From: a virus
Direction: 5' to 3' (one strand)
Length of the DNA stretch: 48,707 nt
IMG/VR virus record: IMGVR_UViG_3300025131_000069
Coordinates: 1 to 48,707 of that record
Shown here: piece by piece, positions 16,870 through 25,334 of the stretch
Position numbering within the stretch: position 1 is the stretch's first letter
Layout: every line of letters begins with the position of its first letter
Notes under the pieces: model-generated
Told to the model about the DNA's origin: nothing
The model's database searches: none
Seen by the model: only the letters and a program-made list of their open reading frames with translations
Made by a program: the position numbers and the translations under genes

Positions 16870-17904
16870 ATGGCTAAAGGATTAGATTGTGGCACAAGTT
16901 ATTATATAACAGCCACAGAAAATAGTATAAAAAAACAAAGAAATGTATTCTTGACAGTTGATGGTGATGCTGCTCAAGTAAAACGAATGTTGAAGAGACA
17001 GAAGATACCATTTGTTGAAAAAGCGGGTAAAGTTCACATCGTTGGACAACACGCTTTTAATTATGCTCAAATATTTAGTACGACAGAATTAAGACGGCCA
17101 ATGGCACAAGGTATGTTGAATCCAAAAGAAAAAGATTCTCTACCTATTTTAAATGCAATCATTGGTGAGTTGATTGGTAAAGCTAAGAAGGGTGAAACTT
17201 GTGTTTATTGTATACCAGCAAAACCAATCGACCAAACACGAGAAGTTTCTTATCACGAAGATGTGTTGAAACAGATTATTGGAACTTATGGATATAATGT
17301 TAAAGTGATTGAAGAGTCAGTTGCTTTGGCTTATGAGGGTTTAGTAGATAATGACTTAACAGGTATCGCTATCTCAATGGGTGCTGGTATGTGTAATGTA
17401 TGTGTAATGTATCAAGGCATGAGTGCACTCTCCTTTTCTGTAGCAAGAGGTGGAGATTGGATAGATGAAAATGTAGCATCGGATTGTGGTGTTACAAAGG
17501 CAAAAGTAATTTCAATAAAAGAGAGTTCAAGTAATCTAGATTTAACAAAGAGTGCAATAAACGATATTTATCAAGAGGGAAGTGATGAGTACAATATCAT
17601 AAATGCTATTCGTTCTTATTACGGAGCATTAATCAACTATCTGTTGACAAACTTAAAACATCAGTTTGAAAATGCTGAAAGTGTACCAAACTTCCCAGAA
17701 TCAATTCCAATTGTATTTGGTGGTGGAACATCATTAGTTAAAGGTTTTATGGATGTTGTAAGTGAACAATTTAATCAGGATGAGTTCCCTATACCAGTTA
17801 AAGAATTTACATTAGTCGAAGATGCTCACACAGCAGTTGCTAGAGGTTGTTTGAGTGAAGCTCAATTAATTGAGGAGGAAGAAGGTGAAGAAAACGACAG
17901 TTAA
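16870..17904 (+). CDS. Actin-like ATPase (actin/Hsp70/ParM superfamily)
   Basis: 344 residues with the actin-fold nucleotide motifs in order: phosphate 1 GLDCGTSYY (4-12), phosphate 2 IAISMGAGMCNV (about 166-177) with GGDWID after it, and adenosine motif IPIVFGGGTSLVKGF (about 279-293). The C-terminus is very acidic. Phage actins can form filaments that move or segregate DNA or particles; Hsp70-like chaperone action is the alternative. Its place inside the head operon suggests a link to head assembly or particle positioning. The 3' end overlaps the next gene. Confidence 0.75.
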   Translation: MAKGLDCGTSYYITATENSIKKQRNVFLTVDGDAAQVKRMLKRQKIPFVEKAGKVHIVGQHAFNYAQIFSTTELRRPMAQGMLNPKEKDSLPILNAIIGELIGKAKKGETCVYCIPAKPIDQTREVSYHEDVLKQIIGTYGYNVKVIEESVALAYEGLVDNDLTGIAISMGAGMCNVCVMYQGMSALSFSVARGGDWIDENVASDCGVTKAKVISIKESSSNLDLTKSAINDIYQEGSDEYNIINAIRSYYGALINYLLTNLKHQFENAESVPNFPESIPIVFGGGTSLVKGFMDVVSEQFNQDEFPIPVKEFTLVEDAHTAVARGCLSEAQLIEEEEGEENDS

Positions 17905-18151
17905 AGAAGTAAAACTTTGGATGAAAACACTTGAAGAAAACAGATATAAGAAAACTTATAATTCTGATGCAAGGAGAGTAGCCTATTTTATAAATATGGG
18001 TGAGGGGAATGAACTACCTTCAAGTTTAAGAAGAAAAACAGAAGGTTCAAAGTATTCGAGAGAAAAATTTTTAGCAAGAGAGTTTTTGAAATGGAAAACA
18101 GAACAGAGACTAAGGGAATCAATCAGAAGAACAATTAAGAGGTTAATATGA
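17885..18151 (+). CDS. Small basic hypothetical protein
   Basis: 88 residues from GTG at 17885, chosen because AGGAGG (17873-17878) lies 6 bases upstream; a TTG at 17870 would give five more residues but overlaps that site. It is Arg/Lys-rich and helical, with a C-terminus FLKWKTEQRLRESIRRTIKRLI. It begins inside the actin-like gene and ends in an ATGA overlap with the S21 gene, so all three look translationally coupled. Function unknown. Confidence 0.55.
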   Translation: MKKTTVKEVKLWMKTLEENRYKKTYNSDARRVAYFINMGEGNELPSSLRRKTEGSKYSREKFLAREFLKWKTEQRLRESIRRTIKRLI

Positions 18152-18399
18152 AAAAAAGAAAGAACTTTAGGAAGAAAAGACCTAAAGACGATGCAGTAGG
18201 TTTATCAGTTACAGTTTTTAATAACAATGTAGAAGGAGCTTTAAAAGTTCTTAAACGAAAAGTTAAAGATAGTAACTTGATGTTAGAATTAAGAAAAAAA
18301 GCTTATTATGAAAAACCTTCTAAACTTCGTAGAGAAAAAAAGAATCTAGCCAAATTAAGAAATAAATATAAATTAGAAAAAATTGAAAAAAATTATTAA
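18148..18399 (+). CDS. rpsU: Ribosomal protein bS21 homologue
   Basis: 83 residues. The bS21 pattern is clear: a beta strand GLSVTVFNN, N-V-E-G-A-L-K-V-L-K-R-K-V, then L-E-L-R-K-K-A-Y-Y-E-K-P-S-K-L-R-R-E-K followed by a basic helix. An extra basic N-terminal extension (KKRKNFRKKRPKDD) precedes it. bS21 binds the 30S platform near the anti-Shine-Dalgarno sequence; phage copies are thought to redirect host ribosomes to phage mRNA. Location next to head genes is unusual. Last gene before the leader at 18400. Confidence 0.85.
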   Translation: MKKRKNFRKKRPKDDAVGLSVTVFNNNVEGALKVLKRKVKDSNLMLELRKKAYYEKPSKLRREKKNLAKLRNKYKLEKIEKNY

Positions 18400-18416
18400 T
18401 TTTTCATAAATTTTAA

Positions 18417-18429
18417 TATTTATATACAT
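18417..18429 (+). promoter_or_regulatory. Promoter-like motif, variant TATTTATATACAT
   Basis: Variant of the recurrent motif, about 112 bases before the scaffold gene, so the scaffold-capsid transcript would have a long structured leader. Confidence 0.45.
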
Positions 18430-18440
18430 AAAACTACAAT

Positions 18441-18508
18441 ACACCGTCTGTAACCATTTACGGTGTCTAAATATAACTTAACAAATATTAAGTTTCCTAA
18501 TAAACTTA
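18441..18508 (+). promoter_or_regulatory. Structured leader of the scaffold-capsid operon
   Basis: Hairpin 1 is ACACCGT (18441-18447) with ACGGTGT (18460-18466), 7 bp. Next come two mutually exclusive 7-bp stems: AACTTAA (18475-18481) with TTAAGTT (18488-18494), or TAAGTTT (18489-18495) with AAACTTA (18502-18508). No T-run follows hairpin 1, so it is not an obvious terminator. The competing stems may regulate translation or RNA stability. Confidence 0.45.
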
Positions 18509-18541
18509 TTCCAAAATACAAAATTAATGGGAGAAAATCAA

Positions 18542-19624
18542 ATGAGTGATATTCTTAAAGAAGCCATTGCAGATGCTAAAGCAGTTAGAGAAACAGCTTT
18601 ACAGAACGCTAAAATGGCATTAGAAGAAGCATTCACACCTCAACTTAAATCTATGCTTTCTGCAAAATTAAAGGAAGATGAATTTGAAGACGAAGAAGAT
18701 GTCGTATCAGATGAACCTGAATTTGAAGATGAAGAAGGTGGAGAAGAAGAGTTTGGTGATGAAGAACCTGAAGTTCCTGCTGAGGATGCTGAAGTTGGTG
18801 ACGAAGAAGTCCCAGCTGATGACGAATTTTCTGATGAAGAACCTGAAGAAGGTGCTTATGAAGATGAGGAATTTGGTGATGAAGAAGATGAAGAAGAAGA
18901 GTCTAGTCTTGATTTAGAAGCTATTATCCGCGAATTAGAAGCAGAAATAGCAGAAGAATTAGAAGGAGCACTAGGTGAATCTGAAGAATCTAATGAAGAA
19001 CCTGTTTCTGAACAAGAAGAAGATGCAGTTGAAGAGTCAGCAGATGACGACACAGTTGAAGAAGAGTATGAAATCGATGAAACAGTCCTTGACGAAGATG
19101 AAGACGAAGACGAGGATAAAGAAGAAGTCGATGAAGAAGTAGATGAACCTTCTGGTATCGGTAAAGGTACAGGAAGAGGAAATACTGACAGGTCTTCTGC
19201 AATTGGAGGTAGTGGACAAGAAAAAGCTAAAGCTTTTGAATCAGTACAAGCTGAGTTAAAAGAGTACAAAGAAGCTGTAGTTTTCTTGAAAGACAAACTT
19301 CACGAGGTTAACATATTGAATGCTAAACTTTTATTTACAAATAAATTGTTTAAAGAATTTGTTCTTAATAACAATCAAAAACTGAAAATTGTTGAGAATT
19401 TTGATAGAGCACAGACAGTTAGAGAAATCAAACTAGTTTATGCAACTCTATGTGAAAGTTTTTCAGACAATTCAAATGTTTCAAAAACAAGTACTATAAA
19501 AGAATCTAAATCAATCGGTGGTTCTTCAAAATCTACAGGTTCAACAAAACCTGAAAAGAAAATCATAAATGAAGAAGAAGAAGTAGCCGCTAGATTTAGA
19601 AAATTAGCTGGACTCATAAAATAA
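18542..19624 (+). CDS. Acidic prohead scaffold/core protein (gp22-like)
   Basis: 360 residues from ATG 18542, preceded by GGGAGA at 18529-18534; an in-frame ATG at 18527 overlaps that site. The N-terminal helix (ILKEAIADAKAVRETALQNA) and C-terminal helical region flank a very long Glu/Asp run (about residues 40-200). A low-complexity acidic middle with coiled ends, immediately before the capsid gene, fits the T4 gp22 scaffold, removed by the prohead protease. A K-I-I-N-E site sits near the C-terminus. Confidence 0.75.
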   Translation: MSDILKEAIADAKAVRETALQNAKMALEEAFTPQLKSMLSAKLKEDEFEDEEDVVSDEPEFEDEEGGEEEFGDEEPEVPAEDAEVGDEEVPADDEFSDEEPEEGAYEDEEFGDEEDEEEESSLDLEAIIRELEAEIAEELEGALGESEESNEEPVSEQEEDAVEESADDDTVEEEYEIDETVLDEDEDEDEDKEEVDEEVDEPSGIGKGTGRGNTDRSSAIGGSGQEKAKAFESVQAELKEYKEAVVFLKDKLHEVNILNAKLLFTNKLFKEFVLNNNQKLKIVENFDRAQTVREIKLVYATLCESFSDNSNVSKTSTIKESKSIGGSSKSTGSTKPEKKIINEEEEVAARFRKLAGLIK

Positions 19625-19650
19625 TAAATGACTAAATTAGGAGAAAATAA

Positions 19651-21273
19651 ATGTCAGATTATATAAATGACGCCTTACTGCAGACAAATAACCACAAGAA
19701 GCTAAAAGAAGAGTCTAAGCATCTCGTTGACAAATGGGATAAAACAGGACTTCTTGACGGACTTGACGGTGATTATGACCGTTCTGGTATGGCTATAATA
19801 TTAGAAAACCAAGCAAAACAACTTATTGACGAAGCCTCAAAAACAGGAACGGCTTCTGATTCTGAACAATGGTCAGGTGTTGCTTTGCCTTTAGTACGAA
19901 GAATCTTTGCTGAAATTGCAGCACAAGATTTTGTTTCTGTTCAACCAATGAATCTACCTTCAGGTCTAGTATTTTATCTAGATTTTAAATATGGTAGTAA
20001 CGATTCAAGTTTAGGTGCAGTAAATGACCAATCATTATTTGGTAAATCTGGACCTAACACACCATCTGGTGCTGCTGCTCCGTACGGAGAACAAGGATTA
20101 TATGGTACAGGTCGTTATGGATATTCAATAAAGACTGGCTCAGACGCAGTATCATTTACTTGGCCAGCTGGTTCTGCAGTAAATGCAACTTGGAAAGATG
20201 TTAATTTTGATACACAACTTTCATCATCTGCAAACGCAGGGAATCTGTGGAAAATTACAGGAACTATGACAAGTGGTGTAAATGCAGATGTTAAATCTGT
20301 GAGAGCATGGAACTTTGATGATGCTAGTGCTGGAAGTTCTGTAGTTCTTCCTGAATTTTCAAGTGCAACAGATGTTGCTGCTCCAGTTGTTACTTTGATT
20401 GTATCACAATCAACAGTTGCTGACGCTACTGGTTCTTACAATATCGGATATCATAAACAACCAACAGATTCAACTAGAGGTGATATGGAAGATTCAGTAA
20501 CAGAACCAACTGCTACTTCAATTCCAATTCCTGAAGTTAATCTTGAACTGAAATCTAAAACTATTGTTGCTAAAACTCGTAAGTTAAAAGCTGTCTGGAC
20601 TCCAGAACTAGCTCAAGACTTAAATGCTTATCATTCAGTTGATGCAGAAGCAGAGTTAACTTCAATGTTATCAGAATACATTTCAATGGAAATCGATTTA
20701 GAAATCCTTGATATGTTGATTTCAGACGCAACTACAACTGATTACTGGTCAACAAAAGTTGGTGAAGAGTATGATGGTGTAAGTGATTTCCAAGTTAATA
20801 CAGCAGGTTTAGCATACACTAAATTTGATTGGTATCAAACATTGGGTCAGAAGATACAGAAAGTATCTAATGAAATCCATAAATTGACACTAAGAGGTGG
20901 TGCTAACTTTATCGTTTGTGGTCCAACTGTAGCTACAATCATTGAATCTATTCCAGGATTTGGTGCAGCTACTGATGGTAACAAAGCTAGTTTCGCTATG
21001 GGTGTTAATCAAGTAGGAACTTTACAAAATAGATGGACAGTTTATAAGAATCCTTATATGTCTGAAAATACTATCTTGGTAGGTTTCAGAGGTTCAAACT
21101 TCCTTGAAACAGGTGCAGTATATGCTCCGTATGTTCCATTGATTATGACTCCTCTTGTTTACGACCCAGTGAACTTCACTCCAAGAAAAGGTGTGATGAC
21201 AAGATACGCTAAGAAAATGGTAAGACCAGAGTTTTATGGTAAAATCCATGTTAAAGGTCTTGAACTCGTATAA
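19651..21273 (+). CDS. Major capsid protein (gp23-like)
   Basis: 540 residues, typical for T4-type capsid precursors. Strong family segments include GVALPLVRRIFAEIAAQDFV and the C-terminal MTPLVYDPVNFTPRKGVMT and GKIHVKGLELV. L-I-D-E61|A-S-K is the expected place for prohead-protease removal of the N-terminal delta domain; T4 gp23 is cut at a similar position (E65). This site sets the local cleavage rule used to read neighbouring genes. GGAG lies 9 bases before the ATG. Confidence 0.93.
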   Translation: MSDYINDALLQTNNHKKLKEESKHLVDKWDKTGLLDGLDGDYDRSGMAIILENQAKQLIDEASKTGTASDSEQWSGVALPLVRRIFAEIAAQDFVSVQPMNLPSGLVFYLDFKYGSNDSSLGAVNDQSLFGKSGPNTPSGAAAPYGEQGLYGTGRYGYSIKTGSDAVSFTWPAGSAVNATWKDVNFDTQLSSSANAGNLWKITGTMTSGVNADVKSVRAWNFDDASAGSSVVLPEFSSATDVAAPVVTLIVSQSTVADATGSYNIGYHKQPTDSTRGDMEDSVTEPTATSIPIPEVNLELKSKTIVAKTRKLKAVWTPELAQDLNAYHSVDAEAELTSMLSEYISMEIDLEILDMLISDATTTDYWSTKVGEEYDGVSDFQVNTAGLAYTKFDWYQTLGQKIQKVSNEIHKLTLRGGANFIVCGPTVATIIESIPGFGAATDGNKASFAMGVNQVGTLQNRWTVYKNPYMSENTILVGFRGSNFLETGAVYAPYVPLIMTPLVYDPVNFTPRKGVMTRYAKKMVRPEFYGKIHVKGLELV

Positions 21274-21286
21274 TGTAATGTAATTG

Positions 21287-21316
21287 TGTAAGGGCTGATT
21301 TATTTCAGCTCTTACA
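21287..21316 (+). terminator. Strong hairpin after the capsid gene
   Basis: TGTAAGGGCTGA pairs with TCAGCTCTTACA (12 bp, one G-U) around loop TTTATT. It lacks a U-run, so it may be a 3' stability or processing element or a partial terminator that lowers expression of the next gene. Confidence 0.55.
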
Positions 21317-21340
21317 CTTAACTTGTCAAGGAGAAATTAA

Positions 21341-21859
21341 ATGGCAATAAAAAAATCAATAACATTTGAGGGAAGCACCTATAATGTCGGTGAAGAGGAA
21401 AGATTATCTGCTGAGTTAGCACATCAATCAATTAATCCAAGCCCAGATGAAAATGGAATACAGAGAGTCACAGCAGATGCGGCTACTACAATTACTGGAA
21501 CTAATACTTTAGTAGATTTTGCAGTAGATGCAGCTAGTTCACGAGTTGTTACAATGCCTGCAGCTAAAGCTGGAAGACGAATTAGATGTGTTTGGTCAGT
21601 TGAACAAGCTACAGATGACCGCGTATTTACTAGAGCAGGTTCTGATACTTTCTATGGTAACATAACTACAAAAGTTGAAGGTAATGCAGCCGGTGATGGT
21701 GATGTTGTAGCTGTCGCTGGAACAACTGTAGCTATTACTGTTGTAGATGATGTTAATATCGGAAGTTATCTGGATTTCAATTGTGCAGTAGATGGCGCGT
21801 GGTTTGTAACTGGTGAGTTAGTTGTTGATGTAGTAGGTAGTGTACCAACATTGGCTTAA
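21341..21859 (+). CDS. Probable capsid decoration or head fibre protein
   Basis: 172 residues, rich in Ala, Val, Thr, Gly and Asp, predicting an all-beta protein, for example TTITGTNTLVDFAVDAASS followed by RVVTMPAAKAGRRIRCVWS. No Lys-rich or membrane region. It sits between the capsid gene and a terminator, a common place for abundant decoration proteins. AGGAG is 7 bases before the ATG. The exact family is not recognised. Confidence 0.6.
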   Translation: MAIKKSITFEGSTYNVGEEERLSAELAHQSINPSPDENGIQRVTADAATTITGTNTLVDFAVDAASSRVVTMPAAKAGRRIRCVWSVEQATDDRVFTRAGSDTFYGNITTKVEGNAAGDGDVVAVAGTTVAITVVDDVNIGSYLDFNCAVDGAWFVTGELVVDVVGSVPTLA

Positions 21860-21892
21860 TAACTAAACCTTAAAAATGTTAAAAAACAACTC

Positions 21893-21923
21893 AAAAGGGT
21901 GGGAATTTATCTCACCCTTTTTT
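21893..21923 (+). terminator. Rho-independent terminator
   Basis: AAAAGGGTGGGA (21893-21904) pairs with TCTCACCCTTTT (21910-21921) through 12 bp with one G-U, loop ATTTA, ending in a run of six T. A promoter-like motif follows 13 bases later. Confidence 0.88.
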
Positions 21924-21935
21924 GTTTATGCACGA

Positions 21936-21948
21936 TATTTATATATGA
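21936..21948 (+). promoter_or_regulatory. Recurrent promoter-like motif TATTTATATATGA
   Basis: Exact copy, immediately after the terminator and ending 25 bases before the next ATG; the best contextual support that the motif is a + strand promoter. Confidence 0.6.
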
Positions 21949-21973
21949 TAAAGTACATTTAGGAGAATAACAC

Positions 21974-23164
21974 ATGCCAAAAGCTGATTTCATATACGAA
22001 GACCCATTATCGGGAAGTCAAGTAACAGGGTCAACACCTTATGGTATTTATGATGATGATACAGATTTTGTTACTGATAGTCTTAATATAACAAAATGGG
22101 TTGCTAGAAGATTAGGGCATCCTGTAATGCAATTAGAAATACCAAGCGGCTCAATATATGCTTGTTATGAAGAAGCAGTATCAGAGTACTCACAACAAAT
22201 CAATCAATACAATATGAAAAACTGGTTTTGGAATGACTATGCAAATCAAGCAACAGGTTCAGCTTACTCAGGGTCAACACAGACAGAATTTAATAATCCT
22301 AAACATCCTGGTGGTGGAGCTTCTGTATTTCTTTCAGACCAATATGGTGAAGCTATTGCAATGGGTGGTGGTATTTCAATATATACTGGTTCTTTAGTAT
22401 TAACTTCAAGTAAACAAGAATATGACTTACAAAATGAATCTCGTTTAGAAGGTAGTGGTCACTCATCACAGAGATTAGAAATACAAAAAGTATTTAATTT
22501 CGGACCAGCTGCAATAACAAGATTTTATGACCCGTTTGCTGGTTCATTTGAACAAAGACAGATGTTAGATGCTTTTGGAATGGGTAATGTATCACCTGCA
22601 GTATCATTTATAATGAGACCTATTTCATATGATATAGCAAGGTCTCAAGCAATAGAAACAAATGATAAAATTAGAAAATCAAATTATTCTTTTGACATCG
22701 TAAATAATAAAATGAGAATATTCCCAGTTCCGAGGTCATCTGATGCCGGTGATAAAGTTTATTTTAATTATTTTGTAAGAGGAGAAAGTAAAGATACTTC
22801 AAGGTCATTTACTTCAGGTAAAGTTTCAGACCCAAGTAATGCTCCTTATAAGTTTATAAAATATAGAACTATAAATTCAGCGGGAAGGCAGTGGATACGA
22901 AAATACGCACTTGCTTTAGCTAAAGAGTTATTAGGAATAATACGGTCAAAATATGCTAGTATGCCGTTACCTAATGGTGAAGTAAGTATGGATGGTGAAG
23001 CATTAAAAGCAGAAGGTAGAGAAGAAAAAAATCAAATGTTAGATGAACTAAAAGAATTTTTAGAATCAGTTTCATTATCAGAAAGAACAAGACAGGAGCA
23101 AGAACAAGCTGAAGCTCAGCAACAAGTATTAAACAAAGCTCCATTAGGAATATACATAGGATAA
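21974..23164 (+). CDS. Neck/head-completion protein (gp13-like)
   Basis: 396 residues. The N-terminal region (ITKWVARRLGHPVMQLEIPS, then YACYEEAVSEYSQQINQYN) resembles the gp13-like neck protein of marine T4-like phages. The C-terminus is helical and Glu/Gln-rich and ends QQQVLNKAPLGIYIG. First gene of the neck-tail operon, after a terminator and promoter. These proteins seal the filled head at the portal; the gp13 label is from pattern and position. Confidence 0.6.
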   Translation: MPKADFIYEDPLSGSQVTGSTPYGIYDDDTDFVTDSLNITKWVARRLGHPVMQLEIPSGSIYACYEEAVSEYSQQINQYNMKNWFWNDYANQATGSAYSGSTQTEFNNPKHPGGGASVFLSDQYGEAIAMGGGISIYTGSLVLTSSKQEYDLQNESRLEGSGHSSQRLEIQKVFNFGPAAITRFYDPFAGSFEQRQMLDAFGMGNVSPAVSFIMRPISYDIARSQAIETNDKIRKSNYSFDIVNNKMRIFPVPRSSDAGDKVYFNYFVRGESKDTSRSFTSGKVSDPSNAPYKFIKYRTINSAGRQWIRKYALALAKELLGIIRSKYASMPLPNGEVSMDGEALKAEGREEKNQMLDELKEFLESVSLSERTRQEQEQAEAQQQVLNKAPLGIYIG

Positions 23165-23168
23165 AACA

Positions 23169-23642
23169 ATGTCAAGAACAAGTCCATTCTTTTTACCGAA
23201 AAAGGAAATCAATTTAATCGATTCAATGAATGAAGAATTGATTGATGAGATAGTAGGTCAATCAGTTGATATCTATAAAGTATCTGTAGAAAATACTGAT
23301 GAAAATGTATACGGTGAATCAACAACAAAATATTATAAAAATGGATTTAGAGTTAATTGTTTAATTCAGTTTAATGAACCTACTTATGAACAAGAAGAAT
23401 TTGGTGCAGATTATAATGCAGATATAGAAATGTATTTTCAGAGAAATAATCTTGCAAGTGGTTCACTTAATTTTTATCCAGAAATTGGTGATATAGTTGA
23501 TTGGAATGACCATTATTGGGAAATAAATTCAGTAACAGAACCACAATTAATAGCAGGTAATCCAAGTTATAGACATAGTGTACAAGCAAATGCTCATAGA
23601 GCAAGACTGTCATCATTACTTATAGAAGAGAGACCTAGATAA
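23169..23642 (+). CDS. Neck/connector protein (possibly gp14-like)
   Basis: 157 residues. The centre is beta-rich and Tyr/Asn-rich (VDIYKVSVENTDENVYGEST, later EIGDIVDWNDHYWEINSVTE), as in head-tail connector and tail-completion proteins. Located directly after the gp13-like gene and overlapping the next start (TAATG). I favour a neck protein; the gp14 assignment is from gene order only. Confidence 0.5.
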   Translation: MSRTSPFFLPKKEINLIDSMNEELIDEIVGQSVDIYKVSVENTDENVYGESTTKYYKNGFRVNCLIQFNEPTYEQEEFGADYNADIEMYFQRNNLASGSLNFYPEIGDIVDWNDHYWEINSVTEPQLIAGNPSYRHSVQANAHRARLSSLLIEERPR

Positions 23643-24025
23643 TGGCAGTTCAAAAAATAACACATAAACTAATTAAAAAATTTGATGTTACTGATGGTAA
23701 TTTTCAAGCCAAACCTCAACCTGTAAAAGAAGTAAATGGCAATAAGGTTGAAGAAGATATATATGGTGAAAAGAAACATACTTATCAACCAGATAATGGT
23801 AATCTTCAGGTGAATGAGATGATGACTGGTATATTGAATAAACTTGATGGACTGACTGTTAATCCAGATATAGTTCAAAAGAGTAGAGCTGTTGAGATAG
23901 ATATAAAAAGAGAAATAGCAATAGGTAAAGCTGATATGAGTGATATCAAATCAGAAGAATTTAAAGGTAAGGTAATGAATAAAAAAGATAAACTAAAAGC
24001 ACTGAGAAGAAGAAATGGCCGTTAA
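23642..24025 (+). CDS. Small hypothetical neck-region protein
   Basis: 127 residues, Lys-rich, mostly polar. The C-terminus (FKGKVMNKKDKLKALRRRNGR) resembles the tail of the membrane-anchored protein at 15801. It overlaps the next gene by 11 bases. No family recognised. Confidence 0.5.
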   Translation: MAVQKITHKLIKKFDVTDGNFQAKPQPVKEVNGNKVEEDIYGEKKHTYQPDNGNLQVNEMMTGILNKLDGLTVNPDIVQKSRAVEIDIKREIAIGKADMSDIKSEEFKGKVMNKKDKLKALRRRNGR

Positions 24026-24884
24026 ACAAATTACAAATAATCAAACTGTGAACAAAGAAACAATTGACCGTTCAAAACAAGTTTCTATGAAAAATGAAAC
24101 TTTAAATCAAGGTAATCCTCGTACATCTATTGCACCAGGTAAAGATTTTACAAAAGGTTTTTCTGTTACTTTAAAAGATATCGATACATCAGTTTTAAGT
24201 CATGTTAAGAATATAATTAAACCAAAAATTAAGGAAGCAAATGAAATTATACCTGTACCTATTTTATGGGCAAATGAAGAGAGATGGAAAAATTATAGAA
24301 AAAGAGGTGTATTAAGAGATAAAAATGGTAGTTTAATGTTACCATTAATAATGATAAAAAGGAATGATGTTGCATTTAATGATATGATGCCATTATCATT
24401 TGACCATGATATAAAGGGAGAATTTATTAAATTTGTTAGACAAAGTAAATGGTCAAAAGTAAATAGATACGATAGATTTGCAACTCAGTTTGGAAAAAAT
24501 CCAGTAACAGAGACAATAACAACAGGTATGCCAGATTTTGTTATTTGTAGTTATAGTATTGTTATGATAACAAATTTTATGGAACAAATGAATACTTTGA
24601 GTGAATTATTTTTAGAACACTTAGAAACTTATTGGGGAGACCAAACAAGCTATAAATTTTTATCAGGGCTAGATGGTAGTATTTCAAATGCCTCTGAAAT
24701 GACAGTTGATAGAGAAAGATTAATAAAGAATGAATTTGGTATTTCTATAAAAGGATATGTTATACCAGAATTTACATCTAATATATTTGGTACTACTGCT
24801 GAAATTCAAAAAAGTAGAACACCATCTAAAGTTAGCTTTGGATTTGAAGGTGACGCAACTGATACACAAGTACAAAAACTTTAG
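24015..24884 (+). CDS. Conserved tail/neck protein, possibly sheath terminator (gp15/gp3-like)
   Basis: 289 residues. The segment IIPVPILWANEERWKNYRKR, followed by LPLIMIKRNDVAFND and later PDFVICSYSIVMITNFMEQM, is a pattern I associate with a tail protein of marine myoviruses. Length is near that of T4 gp15 (272). Position before the sheath genes suits a tail-completion or sheath-stabilising role. Specific name uncertain. Confidence 0.5.
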   Translation: MAVKQITNNQTVNKETIDRSKQVSMKNETLNQGNPRTSIAPGKDFTKGFSVTLKDIDTSVLSHVKNIIKPKIKEANEIIPVPILWANEERWKNYRKRGVLRDKNGSLMLPLIMIKRNDVAFNDMMPLSFDHDIKGEFIKFVRQSKWSKVNRYDRFATQFGKNPVTETITTGMPDFVICSYSIVMITNFMEQMNTLSELFLEHLETYWGDQTSYKFLSGLDGSISNASEMTVDRERLIKNEFGISIKGYVIPEFTSNIFGTTAEIQKSRTPSKVSFGFEGDATDTQVQKL

Positions 24885-24903
24885 TGTTTTGTAAAAAAAT
24901 ATA

Positions 24904-24916
24904 TATTTATATACAA
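24904..24916 (+). promoter_or_regulatory. Promoter-like motif, variant TATTTATATACAA
   Basis: Variant of the recurrent motif in a 48-base gap, ending 16 bases before the next ATG. Confidence 0.45.
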
Positions 24917-24932
24917 ATAAACGGAGGTTATA

Positions 24933-25250
24933 ATGGCTGAAGAATCAAAATTAGCTGAAAAGTTAGAAGAAAAAACAACAGACACGAAGTTTACTCAGGA
25001 AGAGATGGATAAACTAAAAAGTTTTCAAGATAGATATCTTGGAGCACAAGCTTCATTTGGTAACATAGAGGTAGCAAAAATAAGAGTAAATCAAGAATTA
25101 GAAACTATTGAAGAAAGTAAAAAAAATTTAGAAAAAGAATTTAAAGAACTTCAAAAAGAAGAGTTACAGTTCATGGATGATATGACTAAAAAATATGGAG
25201 ACGGTCAGTTAAATCCATCCACTGGTGTTTTTACTGCTAATAATTCCTAA
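24933..25250 (+). CDS. Small coiled-coil protein
   Basis: 105 residues. Residues 1-85 are Glu/Lys-rich with a heptad pattern (for example KIRVNQELETIEESKKNLEK), predicting a coiled coil; the C-terminus DGQLNPSTGVFTANNS is polar. Strong CGGAGG ribosome site. Located just before the sheath genes; perhaps an assembly factor or small structural component. Function unknown. Confidence 0.55.
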   Translation: MAEESKLAEKLEEKTTDTKFTQEEMDKLKSFQDRYLGAQASFGNIEVAKIRVNQELETIEESKKNLEKEFKELQKEELQFMDDMTKKYGDGQLNPSTGVFTANNS

Positions 25251-25289
25251 TAAAAGATATAAATATATCTGTTTTGGAAAAATGTTACA

Positions 25290-25302
25290 TATTTATATAT
25301 GA
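25290..25302 (+). promoter_or_regulatory. Recurrent promoter-like motif TATTTATATATGA
   Basis: Exact copy, ending 32 bases before the first sheath gene. Confidence 0.55.
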
Positions 25303-25334
25303 ATTTAACTATTTGCACATCATAGGAGACATCA

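Noticed and set aside
18856-19296. Minus-strand Ser-rich open frames opposite the scaffold gene.
   Set aside because: They mirror the Glu/Asp repeats of the acidic gene and have no independent start signals.
25258-25267. TATAAATATA, a T4-like late promoter match on the + strand.
   Set aside because: Single occurrence in this orientation in the gaps I checked, and the recurrent motif lies 23 bases downstream; AT-rich chance match cannot be excluded.
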